In this document: in pieces, positions 55,808-64,000 of the stretch | Layout: each line of letters starts with the position of its first letter | How positions within the stretch are numbered: position 1 is the first letter of the stretch | Assembly: GCF_900116625.1 (NCBI RefSeq) | Contig: NZ_FPBE01000003.1 | Span: 124,001 to 188,000 of the forward strand | Direction: 5' to 3' | Origin: Idiomarina abyssalis | GTDB taxonomy: Bacteria > Pseudomonadota > Gammaproteobacteria > Enterobacterales > Alteromonadaceae | DNA length: 64,000 nt | Translations under genes and position numbers: made by a program | The notes under the pieces: generated by a model | What the model was told of the DNA's origin: nothing | Databases searched by the model: none | Seen by the model: the letters and a program-made list of their open reading frames with translations, nothing else

Positions 55808-57054
55808 TGCTGCTCCATCATACTTTCAAATCGTGTTTTCAATATGGGCTGTAACCAGTCAGCTAACGCTTTATTCGGCATCTGGAAAACCATTTCCTGC
55901 ACGAAACCAAAATTCAGCATCACTAAAGCCTGCTGCTTGTCGATGCCGCGCGTCAGCATGTAGTACAACGCTTCTTCATCAATCTCAGCCACTGTCGCAC
56001 CGTGTGCGCACTGTACGTCGTCTGCGTAGATTTCCAGTTCCGGCTTGGTATTTATTTGAGCACCGCGCGTCAGCAACAGGTTACGGTTATTCAATTCTGC
56101 CAGGGTTTTCTGTGCATGGCGGTGAATATGAATGCGTCCGTTAAATACCGCTTTTGCCCTATCACCAATAATGCCCCGGGCATTTTCTTCGGTAGTCCCG
56201 TTGGGTGATGCATGCTCAATGGTGCTGTGTAAGTCGAAATGTTCACGCGGAGCCAGTAAATACACGTTATTAAACTTAGCAAAAGCGTGCTCGCCAGCGT
56301 GTTCAATATCCACGTCCAGGCGTGTCAGCTGACTGCCGTAGCCAATTAAGGTGCTGTTCATTTTGGCATGGTCGTGCAGTTTAAAATGACTGCCGCCAAT
56401 ATGAATAGACTCACCTTCGTGCAGGGCAAAACGGTAGTGCTCTAAACTCGCTTTTTCGGCAATATCGTACTCTGCAAACGCTGTATTCAAGCTATTACCT
56501 GAACCGCTGCCATGCTCAATGATCGTTGCCTGAGCATTTGCACCAACACGTACCAGAGTACGCTGGTGAGATTCGATACCGGCTGAAGCAAAGTTAACGA
56601 TACGAATGGGCTGCTTTACTTTAGCACCGGCGGCAATATCAATAACAACACCTTGCTGCGCCAATACATCATTAACCAGACCAAACAAATGATGGCTGGG
56701 TTTTACTTGCGCAAAAAGCGCTTCTGCTGGCTCGCTTGGCGCGGAAAGCTCACTAATAGTAACGCCTTCCGGCAGCTGAAGCTTGCTGATGTCAGTACTC
56801 AGTTGGCCATCAACAAAAACCAGATCAAGGCTGTTCAGCCCCTCGATGAAAGGTGCTTCGGCGGTGTTATTGCTTGTGCCTGTCTGCAACTGCAAATCAG
56901 CAACCGGGTGCAGCGAGGTATAACGCCAGGCTTCAGTACGGCGTGTTGGCCATTGCTGCTGCTTTAAAGTGTCCAAGGCTTGTGCCCGGACCGGAGATAG
57001 CCAATCGTCAACGGTCGAGGCACGCTCTAGAACGTGGTTTAACCATTGACTCAT
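55804..57054 (-). CDS. sufD: Fe-S cluster scaffold protein SufD
   Basis: A 416-residue beta-helix protein of the SufBCD scaffold. It shows the family features LRVGANAQATIIEHGSGS-like core and the C-terminal CAHGATVAEIDEEALYYMLT. It overlaps sufC by four bases. Confidence 0.93.
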   Translation of the reverse strand: MSQWLNHVLERASTVDDWLSPVRAQALDTLKQQQWPTRRTEAWRYTSLHPVADLQLQTGTSNNTAEAPFIEGLNSLDLVFVDGQLSTDISKLQLPEGVTISELSAPSEPAEALFAQVKPSHHLFGLVNDVLAQQGVVIDIAAGAKVKQPIRIVNFASAGIESHQRTLVRVGANAQATIIEHGSGSGNSLNTAFAEYDIAEKASLEHYRFALHEGESIHIGGSHFKLHDHAKMNSTLIGYGSQLTRLDVDIEHAGEHAFAKFNNVYLLAPREHFDLHSTIEHASPNGTTEENARGIIGDRAKAVFNGRIHIHRHAQKTLAELNNRNLLLTRGAQINTKPELEIYADDVQCAHGATVAEIDEEALYYMLTRGIDKQQALVMLNFGFVQEMVFQMPNKALADWLQPILKTRFESMMEQQ

Positions 57055-57815
57055 GCATCTGCTCCTTCTGCTTCAGCTTCTGCTAACCAAGCGTAGCCTG
57101 AAGCTTCAACTTCTTTAGCCAGTTCAGGACCGCCACTTTTCACAATTTTGCCTTTAGACAGAATGTGGACGTAGTCCGGCTGAATGTAATCCAGCAGGCG
57201 CTGATAATGCGTGACAACAATAAAGCTGCGTTTGCCGTCGCGCTGGCTGTTGACGCCTTTTGCAACAACTTGCAGAGCGTCAACGTCCAGGCCGGAATCG
57301 GATTCATCAAGAATAGCGATTTTAGGTTCCAGCATAATCAGCTGCATAATCTCGTTACGTTTTTTCTCGCCGCCTGAGAAACCTTCATTCACACCGCGTT
57401 TTAAGAAATCGAGCGGTAACTCAACCTGTTTGCAGGCTTCTTTGGCTTTTTTCAAAAATTCTGCAGAGCTTAACGCTTTCTCGCCACGCGCTTCGCGTAG
57501 GGCGTTAACCGATTCTTTCATGAATTCCATGTTGCTCACGCCGGGTATTTCAACCGGGTACTGGAATGCCAGGAATAATCCGGCTTGAGCGCGTTCTTCA
57601 ACTTCCATGTCCAGCAAGTCTTTGCCGTCCATCTCAACGCTGCCGCTTTCCACTTCGTAGCCGTCGCGGCCGGATAAAACGTAGCCTAAAGTACTTTTCC
57701 CGGCACCGTTAGGACCCATAATAGCGTGTACTTCGCCGGGTTTTATTTCCAGATTCAGGCCTTTCAAAATTGTTGTTTCTTCTACACGTGCGTGCAGATC
57801 TTTAATAGATAGCAT
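57051..57815 (-). CDS. sufC: Fe-S assembly ATPase SufC
   Basis: A 254-residue ABC-type ATPase with Walker A GPNGAGKSTLG, signature FSGGEKKRNE and Walker B IAILDESDSGLD. It powers the SufBCD complex. Three bases separate it from sufB, and it overlaps sufD by four. Confidence 0.96.
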   Translation of the reverse strand: MLSIKDLHARVEETTILKGLNLEIKPGEVHAIMGPNGAGKSTLGYVLSGRDGYEVESGSVEMDGKDLLDMEVEERAQAGLFLAFQYPVEIPGVSNMEFMKESVNALREARGEKALSSAEFLKKAKEACKQVELPLDFLKRGVNEGFSGGEKKRNEIMQLIMLEPKIAILDESDSGLDVDALQVVAKGVNSQRDGKRSFIVVTHYQRLLDYIQPDYVHILSKGKIVKSGGPELAKEVEASGYAWLAEAEAEGADA

Positions 57816-57818
57816 GTT

Positions 57819-59255
57819 TTACCCCACTGAACCTTCAAGACTGATTTCAAGCAACTTACCGGCTTCAACTGCGAACTCCATTGGTAGCTCGCGGAATACT
57901 TCTTTACAGAAGCCATTTACAATCATTGAGACTGCTTTTTCAGGGTCCAGGCCTCGTTGCCGACATAAGAATAATTGATCGTCACTCACCTTAGAGGTGG
58001 TGGCTTCGTGTTCAACAATCGCGGTTGGATTGCTGCTTTCAATATACGGGAATGTGTGTGCGCCGCACTGGTCGCCAATAAGCAGCGAATCACATTCGGT
58101 AAAGTTACGCGCGCCCTCGGCACCCGGGCCCATACGCACCAGACCGCGGTAAGCGTTATTACTGCGACCGGCGGAAATGCCTTTAGAAATGATGGTCGAC
58201 TTGGTGTTTTTACCTAAGTGAATCATTTTGGTGCCGGTATCGGCTTGTTGTCTGCCGCGGGTTAACGCTACTGAATAGAATTCACCAACGCTGTTGTCAC
58301 CTTTGAGAATACAGCTTGGGTACTTCCAGGTAACGGCTGAGCCTGTTTCTACCTGAGTCCAGGAGATTTTTGCGTTTTTCTCGCACAGGCCGCGTTTAGT
58401 GACAAAGTTATAGATACCGCCTTTGCCGTTTTCATCGCCTGGGTACCAGTTTTGAACCGTTGAGTATTTGATCTCGGCATCATCCAGTGCGACCAGCTCA
58501 ACCACGGCTGCGTGTAATTGGTTTTCATCGCGCTGCGGTGCGGTACAACCTTCCAGATAACTGACATGGCTGCCTTCTTCGGCAACTATTAAGGTACGTT
58601 CAAACTGACCGGTATTCTGTTCGTTTATACGGAAGTAAGTTGATAGCTCCATAGGGCAGCGAACGCCTTTTGGAATATAAACAAACGAGCCATCGGTGAA
58701 TACGGCACTGTTAAGCGCAGCGAAGAAATTGTCGCCACGGGGAACTACGGTACCTAAATACTTTTTAACTAAGTCAGGGTACTTGTGAAGAGCTTCAGAG
58801 ATAGGGCAGAAGATCACGCCAGCTTCTTCCAGTTTCTCCCGGAAAGTAGTGACGACGGAAACCGAGTCGAAGACGGCATCGACGGCTACACCGGCCAGCA
58901 TCTCCTGCTCATGCAGAGGAATACCCAGTTTTTCATAGGTGCGCAGCAATTCAGGATCAACCTCGTCTAACGACTTAGGTTTATCTTTCATGCTTTTCGG
59001 CGCGGAATAATATGAAATAGACTGGTAATCCACTTTGGGATAATCGACGTGTGCCCAGTCCGGCTCTTCCATTTTTAACCAAGTGCGATAAGCCTTCAGA
59101 CGCCATTCCAGCATCCATTCAGGTTCACCTTTAATGGCGGATAGACGCGCAATGACGTCTTCATCCAAACCAATTGGAAAAGTCTCTGACTCTATTTCTG
59201 AAACGAAGCCTGCATCGTATTTACGTGCAAGCGCCTGATCAATCTGTTCACTCAT
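57819..59255 (-). CDS. sufB: Fe-S cluster scaffold protein SufB
   Basis: A 478-residue scaffold on which clusters form. It has [28 protein letters not shown] and the C-terminal [15 protein letters not shown]. It is the first gene of the suf operon, behind a promoter with an IscR-like site. Confidence 0.96.
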   Translation of the reverse strand: MSEQIDQALARKYDAGFVSEIESETFPIGLDEDVIARLSAIKGEPEWMLEWRLKAYRTWLKMEEPDWAHVDYPKVDYQSISYYSAPKSMKDKPKSLDEVDPELLRTYEKLGIPLHEQEMLAGVAVDAVFDSVSVVTTFREKLEEAGVIFCPISEALHKYPDLVKKYLGTVVPRGDNFFAALNSAVFTDGSFVYIPKGVRCPMELSTYFRINEQNTGQFERTLIVAEEGSHVSYLEGCTAPQRDENQLHAAVVELVALDDAEIKYSTVQNWYPGDENGKGGIYNFVTKRGLCEKNAKISWTQVETGSAVTWKYPSCILKGDNSVGEFYSVALTRGRQQADTGTKMIHLGKNTKSTIISKGISAGRSNNAYRGLVRMGPGAEGARNFTECDSLLIGDQCGAHTFPYIESSNPTAIVEHEATTSKVSDDQLFLCRQRGLDPEKAVSMIVNGFCKEVFRELPMEFAVEAGKLLEISLEGSVG

Positions 59256-59308
59256 GATTTACCCACTCTAAAAGCTGCGGATGGGAATTTCGCCCGTTAC
59301 TGGCCAAT

Positions 59309-59337
59309 AGTATAAAATACCTGACTAAAACACTCAA
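59309..59337 (-). promoter_or_regulatory. suf operon promoter
   Basis: On the minus strand TTGAGT (59332-59337) and TATACT (59309-59314) are spaced by exactly 17 bp, a good sigma70 promoter. The expected start is near 59302, giving a leader of about 47 bases before sufB. Confidence 0.7.
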
Positions 59338-59341
59338 CTTT
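59317..59341 (-). promoter_or_regulatory. IscR type-1-like binding site
   Basis: The 25-bp minus-strand sequence matches 23 of 25 positions of the IscR type-1 consensus; the right half AGTCAGGTAT is perfect and the left half has two changes. It covers the suf promoter, so repression by cluster-loaded IscR is likely. The iscR gene itself is not in the window. Confidence 0.65.
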
Positions 59342-59605
59342 ATCTGTTGACCCACATTATACGGGATTGCAGCCCTTTTGTCGCTTATTTCGCCTACCGT
59401 GAGTGAGGTTATCTTAGCTTGATGTCCGTGATTCTCTTCTATCGGAAATAGAGCGCTTGTTACATTTTGTAACATGTTCTAAGGTGCAGAAACTTTCAGC
59501 ATAGAAAATAATCGTATATTATAAAGGGTCACATAGTTCGTTAGAAAAATGTAATTAAAATTATAAGCGAAGTAACGAATATGTGTTTTAACTTTAAGGG
59601 ATGTT

Positions 59606-60253
59606 ATGGCGCGTTTTACTCAGTTAGCTTTAATTGAACATCAAAAGCGTACACAGAACTTGGGGTTGCTTGCTGAATCTTTAGAAATATCGGTTGTCCA
59701 TCGTACTTTCTCTGAACTGGTTGAAAGTTCGCCGCTGGAAAATACGATGGTAGCTTACTCGTTAGGTTCAGAGCAGCTTTCGCGGTCTCATACCACCAAT
59801 GAAATTGCCGCTCTAACCAGAACCTACCCCTTGTTTTTAGTTAACGCCAGAAAAGATGAGGTACGTCCGAACCAGGCGCTAAACCTGGGTGCGCGTGGTA
59901 TTATTTATGAAAACGACCATTTAGATCGCGTGCTTACTGCAATCAAAGTGATAGGTCAGGGTGAGTTGTATTACCCGCGTTCACTGCTTTCCGGTAAAAT
60001 TGAAGAAATGATGTTGCGGCGCCAGGCCGATGACGACTCTTTTACTACTGCGTCACAAGTCAATTCTCTGACTCCTCAAGAATTGAAGATTATTGAGCTG
60101 GTGGCAACTGGCGCACGTAATAAAGAAATTGCAGAACAGTTAAATATAAGTGCTCACACGGTAAAAACACACTTGTCTTCAATTTTTAGAAAAACCGGAG
60201 CGCGCAATCGGGTTGAGCTTTTAAAGTGGTCGAATTACGCAACGTCCGGTTAA
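59606..60253 (+). CDS. csgD: CsgD-like LuxR-family transcriptional regulator
   Basis: A 215-residue regulator with a receiver-like N-terminal domain lacking a clear phospho-Asp pattern and a LuxR HTH at residues 150-212 (LTPQELKIIELVATGARNKE, then HTVKTHLSSIFRKTG). Its place next to the csg operon, convergent with csgG, and its size match CsgD, the activator of curli. AAGGGA precedes the ATG. About 350 bp upstream, shared with sufB, holds both promoters. Confidence 0.85.
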   Translation: MARFTQLALIEHQKRTQNLGLLAESLEISVVHRTFSELVESSPLENTMVAYSLGSEQLSRSHTTNEIAALTRTYPLFLVNARKDEVRPNQALNLGARGIIYENDHLDRVLTAIKVIGQGELYYPRSLLSGKIEEMMLRRQADDDSFTTASQVNSLTPQELKIIELVATGARNKEIAEQLNISAHTVKTHLSSIFRKTGARNRVELLKWSNYATSG

Positions 60254-60273
60254 GTAATATAGCGAATCATCGG

Positions 60274-61035
60274 TTAGCTATCCGCTCGCCAAAAACCTCT
60301 TTCTTGTCCCTTTTCAATTAATTCAAATAATGCCTTTTCCATTGCTTGCTTAACAGAAAGCTGAACGGGTTCGTTCGTCGAATAGCCACCTTCAAATTCA
60401 GCCAGACGGTTTAAGGAAACGTAACGAAATAGGCCAGCTCTTAGCTCTTGTGAAAAGACTTTTTTGTTTGCCGAAACAGAGAGAAGAACCTGCCCTGTGT
60501 AGACATCGACAGCACGTATATAAACGGATACCTGATCTTCCCGGTATAACTCCGATGCTCCGATACCAAAATATTCGGCGCCAATACCACCGGTACTAAC
60601 ATTTGTGTCGTAGCTAATAATGCCGCCTTCCAGCAGTAATCGAGCCTCTCGTAACGGAGGTAAGTCAGAACTCTTGCTTGAGTTATGAATTTTGCGCTCA
60701 GTAAGCAGGTTCTGTAAGTTTTCTCTTTCCATGGGTAAGAACCAGCCAGACTCAAGTAACATCTGAGTCAGTATCGACGTAGCACCCTGAGTCACGGCAG
60801 TGGAAAAACTTGAGACATTAGCTTGTGGTTTGTATTGCCCGGTTTGGTCCCGAAAAGCATAAACCGAGACGGGAATGCGATTTTTAGGTAAAGGGCTTTC
60901 TTTTAAGGTCAGCATCATTGAGCTGGGCGCATCAATTTCAGCTGGTTGGATATTCAGGCTTGTCGGCTTGGGCATCATAGCGCAACCGGACATTGCGACT
61001 GACAAGACCAATAAAATGATAGTACGAATATTCAT
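60274..61035 (-). CDS. csgG: Curli secretion pore lipoprotein CsgG
   Basis: A 253-residue outer-membrane lipoprotein (MSGC, Cys18). It forms the nonameric pore through which curli subunits pass. RIPVSVYAFRDQTGQYKP and the AEYFGIGASELYREDQVSVY region are typical. It is the last gene of the minus-strand csg set. Confidence 0.94.
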   Translation of the reverse strand: MNIRTIILLVLSVAMSGCAMMPKPTSLNIQPAEIDAPSSMMLTLKESPLPKNRIPVSVYAFRDQTGQYKPQANVSSFSTAVTQGATSILTQMLLESGWFLPMERENLQNLLTERKIHNSSKSSDLPPLREARLLLEGGIISYDTNVSTGGIGAEYFGIGASELYREDQVSVYIRAVDVYTGQVLLSVSANKKVFSQELRAGLFRYVSLNRLAEFEGGYSTNEPVQLSVKQAMEKALFELIEKGQERGFWRADS

Positions 61036-61045
61036 GGTAACTCTC

Positions 61046-61435
61046 TTAAATCGAAGGCATTGTTATAACGGTTTGCTCACCGGTTTCGTTATGCGTGATA
61101 TAAACGAGCACGCTGCCGTCAGGCTGGCCAATGACTTCCACTGTGTACTCACCAGTGTCATAAAGGCCTTCAACGATCTCACCGTCCGCTATTCGGCGAG
61201 TAAGCGAGTTGATGATGTTTCTTTCAAGAGCATCTCTGAAGCGATCGACGAATGAGCGTCCTTCATCAGGAGCTGTATGCGCGTTTTGGCTCTGAGCTTT
61301 TTGTAACAGAAAGCTGCCATTCATTGGGTTTCCGCCAAAGCTGGGGTTAATTGGTTGATAGACAATTTCTGTCGCAGCAACCAATGGGGATGATAAAGCC
61401 AAAGCTAAACTGATAATTGATAGTCTTTTTTTCAT
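61046..61435 (-). CDS. csgF: Curli assembly protein CsgF
   Basis: A 129-residue secreted protein; signal peptide residues 1-21. The mature N-terminus TEIVYQPINPSFGGNP is the region that binds inside the CsgG pore. It helps CsgB nucleate fibres at the cell surface. ATG 61435 is chosen because the signal peptide starts there. Confidence 0.92.
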   Translation of the reverse strand: MKKRLSIISLALALSSPLVAATEIVYQPINPSFGGNPMNGSFLLQKAQSQNAHTAPDEGRSFVDRFRDALERNIINSLTRRIADGEIVEGLYDTGEYTVEVIGQPDGSVLVYITHNETGEQTVITMPSI

Positions 61436-61448
61436 AGTTAACGCCTTT

Positions 61449-61826
61449 TTAGAATTGATTATTTTCTGGCGAATCAAAAACTGAGTCTGCTTTTATACGG
61501 GCGACCTCGTTAATGCTTATAAGGATGGCCTGTTCAGCCAGCTTCTTTACGTCATTTTGGCGACGGCCAAAATAGGTTTCGAAGACTTTTTGTTGTTCCA
61601 TTTCCACCCACAGGTAAGTTCCTGCTTGTGGGTACACTCGCTCGTTAACGACGACTGTAATTCCATTAGTCGATGGTATATCTCGCCAGTAGCTGGTGTA
61701 GTAAAAGAAAAAGTCTTTGCCAAAACGAGATATCGTTCTGTCCAGGACCATTCCTCCAAGCTCTATTTCATCCGCCTGGCTAAAAGGGGTCATTAAAATG
61801 AGAGCAAAAATGAGTTTCTTTAACAT
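61449..61826 (-). CDS. csgE: Curli secretion specificity factor CsgE
   Basis: A 125-residue periplasmic protein; signal peptide ends near residue 18 (FSQA). ELGGMVLDRTISRFGKDFFF and VVNERVYPQAGTYLWVE fit CsgE, which caps CsgG and guides subunits. It starts 59 bases after csgA, behind a terminator hairpin. Confidence 0.9.
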   Translation of the reverse strand: MLKKLIFALILMTPFSQADEIELGGMVLDRTISRFGKDFFFYYTSYWRDIPSTNGITVVVNERVYPQAGTYLWVEMEQQKVFETYFGRRQNDVKKLAEQAILISINEVARIKADSVFDSPENNQF

Positions 61827-61834
61827 AAGCGCCT

Positions 61835-61863
61835 AAAAAGCGGCTACTAAAAGCAGCCGCTTT
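61835..61863 (-). terminator. Intrinsic terminator between csgA and csgE
   Basis: On the minus strand AAAGCGGCT, a 9-nt loop and AGCCGCTTT form a 9-bp stem whose far arm runs into TTTTT. It lies 23 bases after the csgA stop and would lower expression of csgEFG relative to csgBA. Confidence 0.75.
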
Positions 61864-61885
61864 ATATTATTGAGCTAATACTGAA

Positions 61886-63373
61886 TTAGTATTGAACTAC
61901 GGTTGCTACGTTATAGTCGCCTTGCTGATAAACACTCATGGTGTTGGTATCGCTAAATTGACCACCAGTCACAACGTTGTTGTCACCAACCTGCTGAATG
62001 TCAACGCTGCCACCATTACCGCCGACAATAAATGACCCTTCGTCGCCAGCAATAATGTTGTTGTTACCTTCCTGAACGAAAGCGATAAGGTTGTCATTGC
62101 CACCGATAATGGTATCGATAAGGTTAATGTCGCCAGTTTGCTCTGATTGAAGGTCGTTGCCAGAGGTTGTGCCTGCGTCGTATGAGTATGCCAACAAGGT
62201 ATTGCTGTCTCCGTCCTGGCGTGAGTCAACTTCGTTGTCGTCACCTGCAATAACGATTTCAGCAGTGTTAGCATCTCCGTATTGGCGGCTAGATGCTTCG
62301 TTGTCTGCACCAATTAAAGCAACACCGTTGAAGTTATTGTCACCACGGCTTTGGATGTGGATGTCGTTGTATGCGCCATAAGACTCCGCAACAGCGATGT
62401 TGTCGTCACCACGTTGACTCATTGAAATAATGTGGTCATCACCTTCGGTTGCGAAAACTGCGTAGTTGTTATCACCGTTTTGGTGCGCATCAACTGTGTT
62501 GTAGTTACCTACCATGCCAGTTGCGGCTTCTACTACGTTTGTATTACCTTCTTGCTGAACAGCGATTTCGTTTAAATCACCTTGGATTGGCTGAATTAAG
62601 AATTCATTGCTAGCGCCGTCCTGATATACGTCTACCAGGTTTTCGTCACCCGCCAGGTTCTCTGCAATGAAGATGTTCGCTGAACCAAACTGCTGAACGT
62701 AAACCTCGTTCATGTCGCCATTAGCGCCGACTACACCACCTACGTTGCCATCGCCTTCTTGATCAGCAATAAATACGTTGGCATCACCCGTTGCATTAAA
62801 GTAACCGGCTTCATTAAGTGAACCTGACTGATAGGCTGAAAACTCGTTGTCACTACCTTCAATTTGGAAGCTAGCCCAGTTAGAGTCACCGAACTGTGAA
62901 ATATCGGCAGCGTTGTAGTCTCCAGTCAAATCGATAGAGGCAGTGTTTCCAGCACCTGCTTGCTCTACGTAAGCAGAGTTACCATTGCCCGTCAGGAAGA
63001 CTTCAGATGAGTTCATGTCGCCTTCTTGAAGACTCGTTAACATGTTGTCATTACCGGTCGCTTCTGAGTCGAAGATATTCCAGAAACCGGACTGCTCACC
63101 CTCAACAAAGTTAAAGTCGCCGGTCACATAAGTATAAGCTTCCTGCCAGTCGTCAAACTGAAGAAGTGACGTGTCGTTACCTTCTCCGTACTGATCAGCG
63201 TAAGCCCAGTTCAAGAAACCGCTTTGCTCGATGTACATGTTGTTACCGAATTCAACAGCTTCTGATGAATCCTGGTTAACAACCGCGATATGTGATTGTG
63301 CTGCTGCGTAGCCTGAGAATGCCAGACCTAAAGCTAAAGCTACTGCACTTTTTTTAAGAATTGTATTAGACAT
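61886..63373 (-). CDS. csgA: Major curli subunit CsgA, extended form
   Basis: A 495-residue curlin. Residues 1-25 are a signal peptide. The rest is a tandem curlin solenoid: 19 exact Q-x-G-x2-N motifs (such as QSGFLN, QYGEGN, QEGDMN, QQGDYN) plus one Q-x2-G-x2-N variant, each paired with a G-x2-N strand, about 22 residues per repeat. E. coli CsgA has 151 residues and five repeats. The protein is very acidic. It forms the amyloid fibre outside the cell. GGAGAA precedes the ATG. csgB is 22 bases upstream. Confidence 0.92.
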   Translation of the reverse strand: MSNTILKKSAVALALGLAFSGYAAAQSHIAVVNQDSSEAVEFGNNMYIEQSGFLNWAYADQYGEGNDTSLLQFDDWQEAYTYVTGDFNFVEGEQSGFWNIFDSEATGNDNMLTSLQEGDMNSSEVFLTGNGNSAYVEQAGAGNTASIDLTGDYNAADISQFGDSNWASFQIEGSDNEFSAYQSGSLNEAGYFNATGDANVFIADQEGDGNVGGVVGANGDMNEVYVQQFGSANIFIAENLAGDENLVDVYQDGASNEFLIQPIQGDLNEIAVQQEGNTNVVEAATGMVGNYNTVDAHQNGDNNYAVFATEGDDHIISMSQRGDDNIAVAESYGAYNDIHIQSRGDNNFNGVALIGADNEASSRQYGDANTAEIVIAGDDNEVDSRQDGDSNTLLAYSYDAGTTSGNDLQSEQTGDINLIDTIIGGNDNLIAFVQEGNNNIIAGDEGSFIVGGNGGSVDIQQVGDNNVVTGGQFSDTNTMSVYQQGDYNVATVVQY

Positions 63374-63396
63374 GTTTTGTTCTCCATTGATTGTTC

Positions 63397-63807
63397 TTAT
63401 TTGAACTGCGTGATGGACATTTCAGCGGCAGCGCCTGTCTGCTGAATGGTTATAGAGTTTCCATCACCAAGTTGCTGAAGCTGAATGACATTGCTTTGCC
63501 CAACTTGAAGAATGGTCGCTGAATTACTGCGTCCAGACTGCTCTGCAGTGACAGAATTATTGAACCCTTGCTGCTCGATAGTCAGAGTGTTTTCCAACCC
63601 GAACTGAACGAGGTATGCGTAATTTTGCTCTCCTGCCTGCGCTACTGAAGTGAGGTTATATGAGCCTAGTTGAGCAATTTCGGCATGGTTTGCAAGGGAC
63701 TGCCGCTCCAGTAACCCTGCTAATGCAACAGATAACTCGTCAGCCTTTCCTGAAAAAGAGATGAGGATGACAGCTGTTGCTACTAAAAGTTGTTTAATGA
63801 AAGTCAA
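63397..63807 (-). CDS. csgB: Curli nucleator CsgB
   Basis: A 136-residue curlin-repeat protein with a signal peptide (about residues 1-22) and seven Q-x-G-x2-N motifs (QLGSYN, QAGEQN, QFGLEN, QQGFNN, QSGRSN, QVGQSN, QLGDGN) and a last degenerate one. It nucleates CsgA fibres at the surface. The start is TTG at 63807 with AAGGTG seven bases before it. It is the first gene of the minus-strand csg operon. Confidence 0.88.
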   Translation of the reverse strand: MTFIKQLLVATAVILISFSGKADELSVALAGLLERQSLANHAEIAQLGSYNLTSVAQAGEQNYAYLVQFGLENTLTIEQQGFNNSVTAEQSGRSNSATILQVGQSNVIQLQQLGDGNSITIQQTGAAAEMSITQFK

Positions 63808-64000
63808 AGCGGAACACCTTTTGTTAATAATTCCGCTAACAAGAATAGAGGTTCAAATGTTCGCGACAATCGTATGAATGGTGTATTTTTTAGATGGTAT
63901 TTGAACGGTAAAATCATTATTTAACAAAGTGTTAGGAATTAATTTCCTCGAGAGCAACCTGAATGTCCTAGTCCCTTTTTCGTATTTATCGTAAAGAACA

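Noticed and set aside
59248-59475. Minus-strand 75-codon ORF upstream of sufB
   Set aside because: It covers the suf promoter and IscR-like site, overlaps the start of sufB and has no recognisable domain; it is probably chance.
61886-63373. CRISPR-like or satellite repeat array
   Set aside because: The periodicity follows curlin protein motifs in one open frame; the DNA repeats are diverged and there are no spacers.

Overview
The window looks like a chromosomal segment of a marine gammaproteobacterium of the Alteromonadales, most likely Idiomarina or a close relative. This rests on moderate GC, compact gene spacing, a suf operon, a csg operon and a complete aryl-polyene cluster together. No rRNA or tRNA gene was seen to confirm the taxonomy, so the genus is an inference.

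Layout. 1-3.7 kb is AT-richer accessory DNA: the C-terminal end of an FtsH/M41-like zinc protease cut by the window edge, an HTH plus CxxC protein, a small unknown protein, a WYL-like regulator and a membrane protein. 3.9-6.9 kb holds a poly-proline lipoprotein and a secreted subtilase in tandem. 7.1-9.3 kb has an HD hydrolase and an abiE toxin-antitoxin locus whose antitoxin and operators are intact but whose toxin has lost its core. 9.4-15.4 kb is mixed housekeeping: EEP nuclease, MipA/OmpV porin-like protein, YqaA, AraC-Ogt repair fusion, PadR plus HAAS membrane protein, DUF2891. 15.7-18.7 kb is an ergothioneine egtB-egtD pair, with an in-frame stop in egtB, followed by a PhzF-like protein. 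18.8-23.5 kb carries small membrane and coiled-coil proteins, an ECF sigma factor overlapping a membrane partner, a macrodomain hydrolase, a methyltransferase and a DUF418 protein. 23.6-26.5 kb is katG with an SDR gene.

26.7-30.0 kb is the most unusual locus: a flippase-like membrane protein overlapping a fusion of a metallophosphoesterase-like domain with a GT4 glycosyltransferase. Most metal-ligand positions of the phosphoesterase domain are Asn instead of Asp or His. 30.7-31.7 kb is galE.

31.7-48.4 kb is a full aryl-polyene (APE) pigment-lipid cluster: phosphopantetheinyl transferase, two ACPs, ketosynthases and chain-length-factor-like protein, ketoreductase, two dehydratases, acyl-ACP ligase, aromatic amino acid ammonia-lyase, thioesterase, two acyltransferases, GT2, and LolA/MMPL/lipoprotein export parts, mostly with overlapping reading frames. 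It is followed by a small secreted protein and a prolyl oligopeptidase lipoprotein.

51.1-53.2 kb is an SPFH protein overlapping an EAL-HDOD protein. 53.2-59.3 kb is sufBCDSA-sufT-sufE on the minus strand, with an IscR type-1-like site over its promoter. 59.6-63.8 kb is the curli system: csgD on plus, and csgB-csgA-csgE-csgF-csgG on minus, with an unusually long CsgA of about 20 repeats and a terminator hairpin between csgA and csgE. Aryl polyenes and curli are both surface and biofilm factors, so the right half of the window is largely cell-envelope and redox biology.
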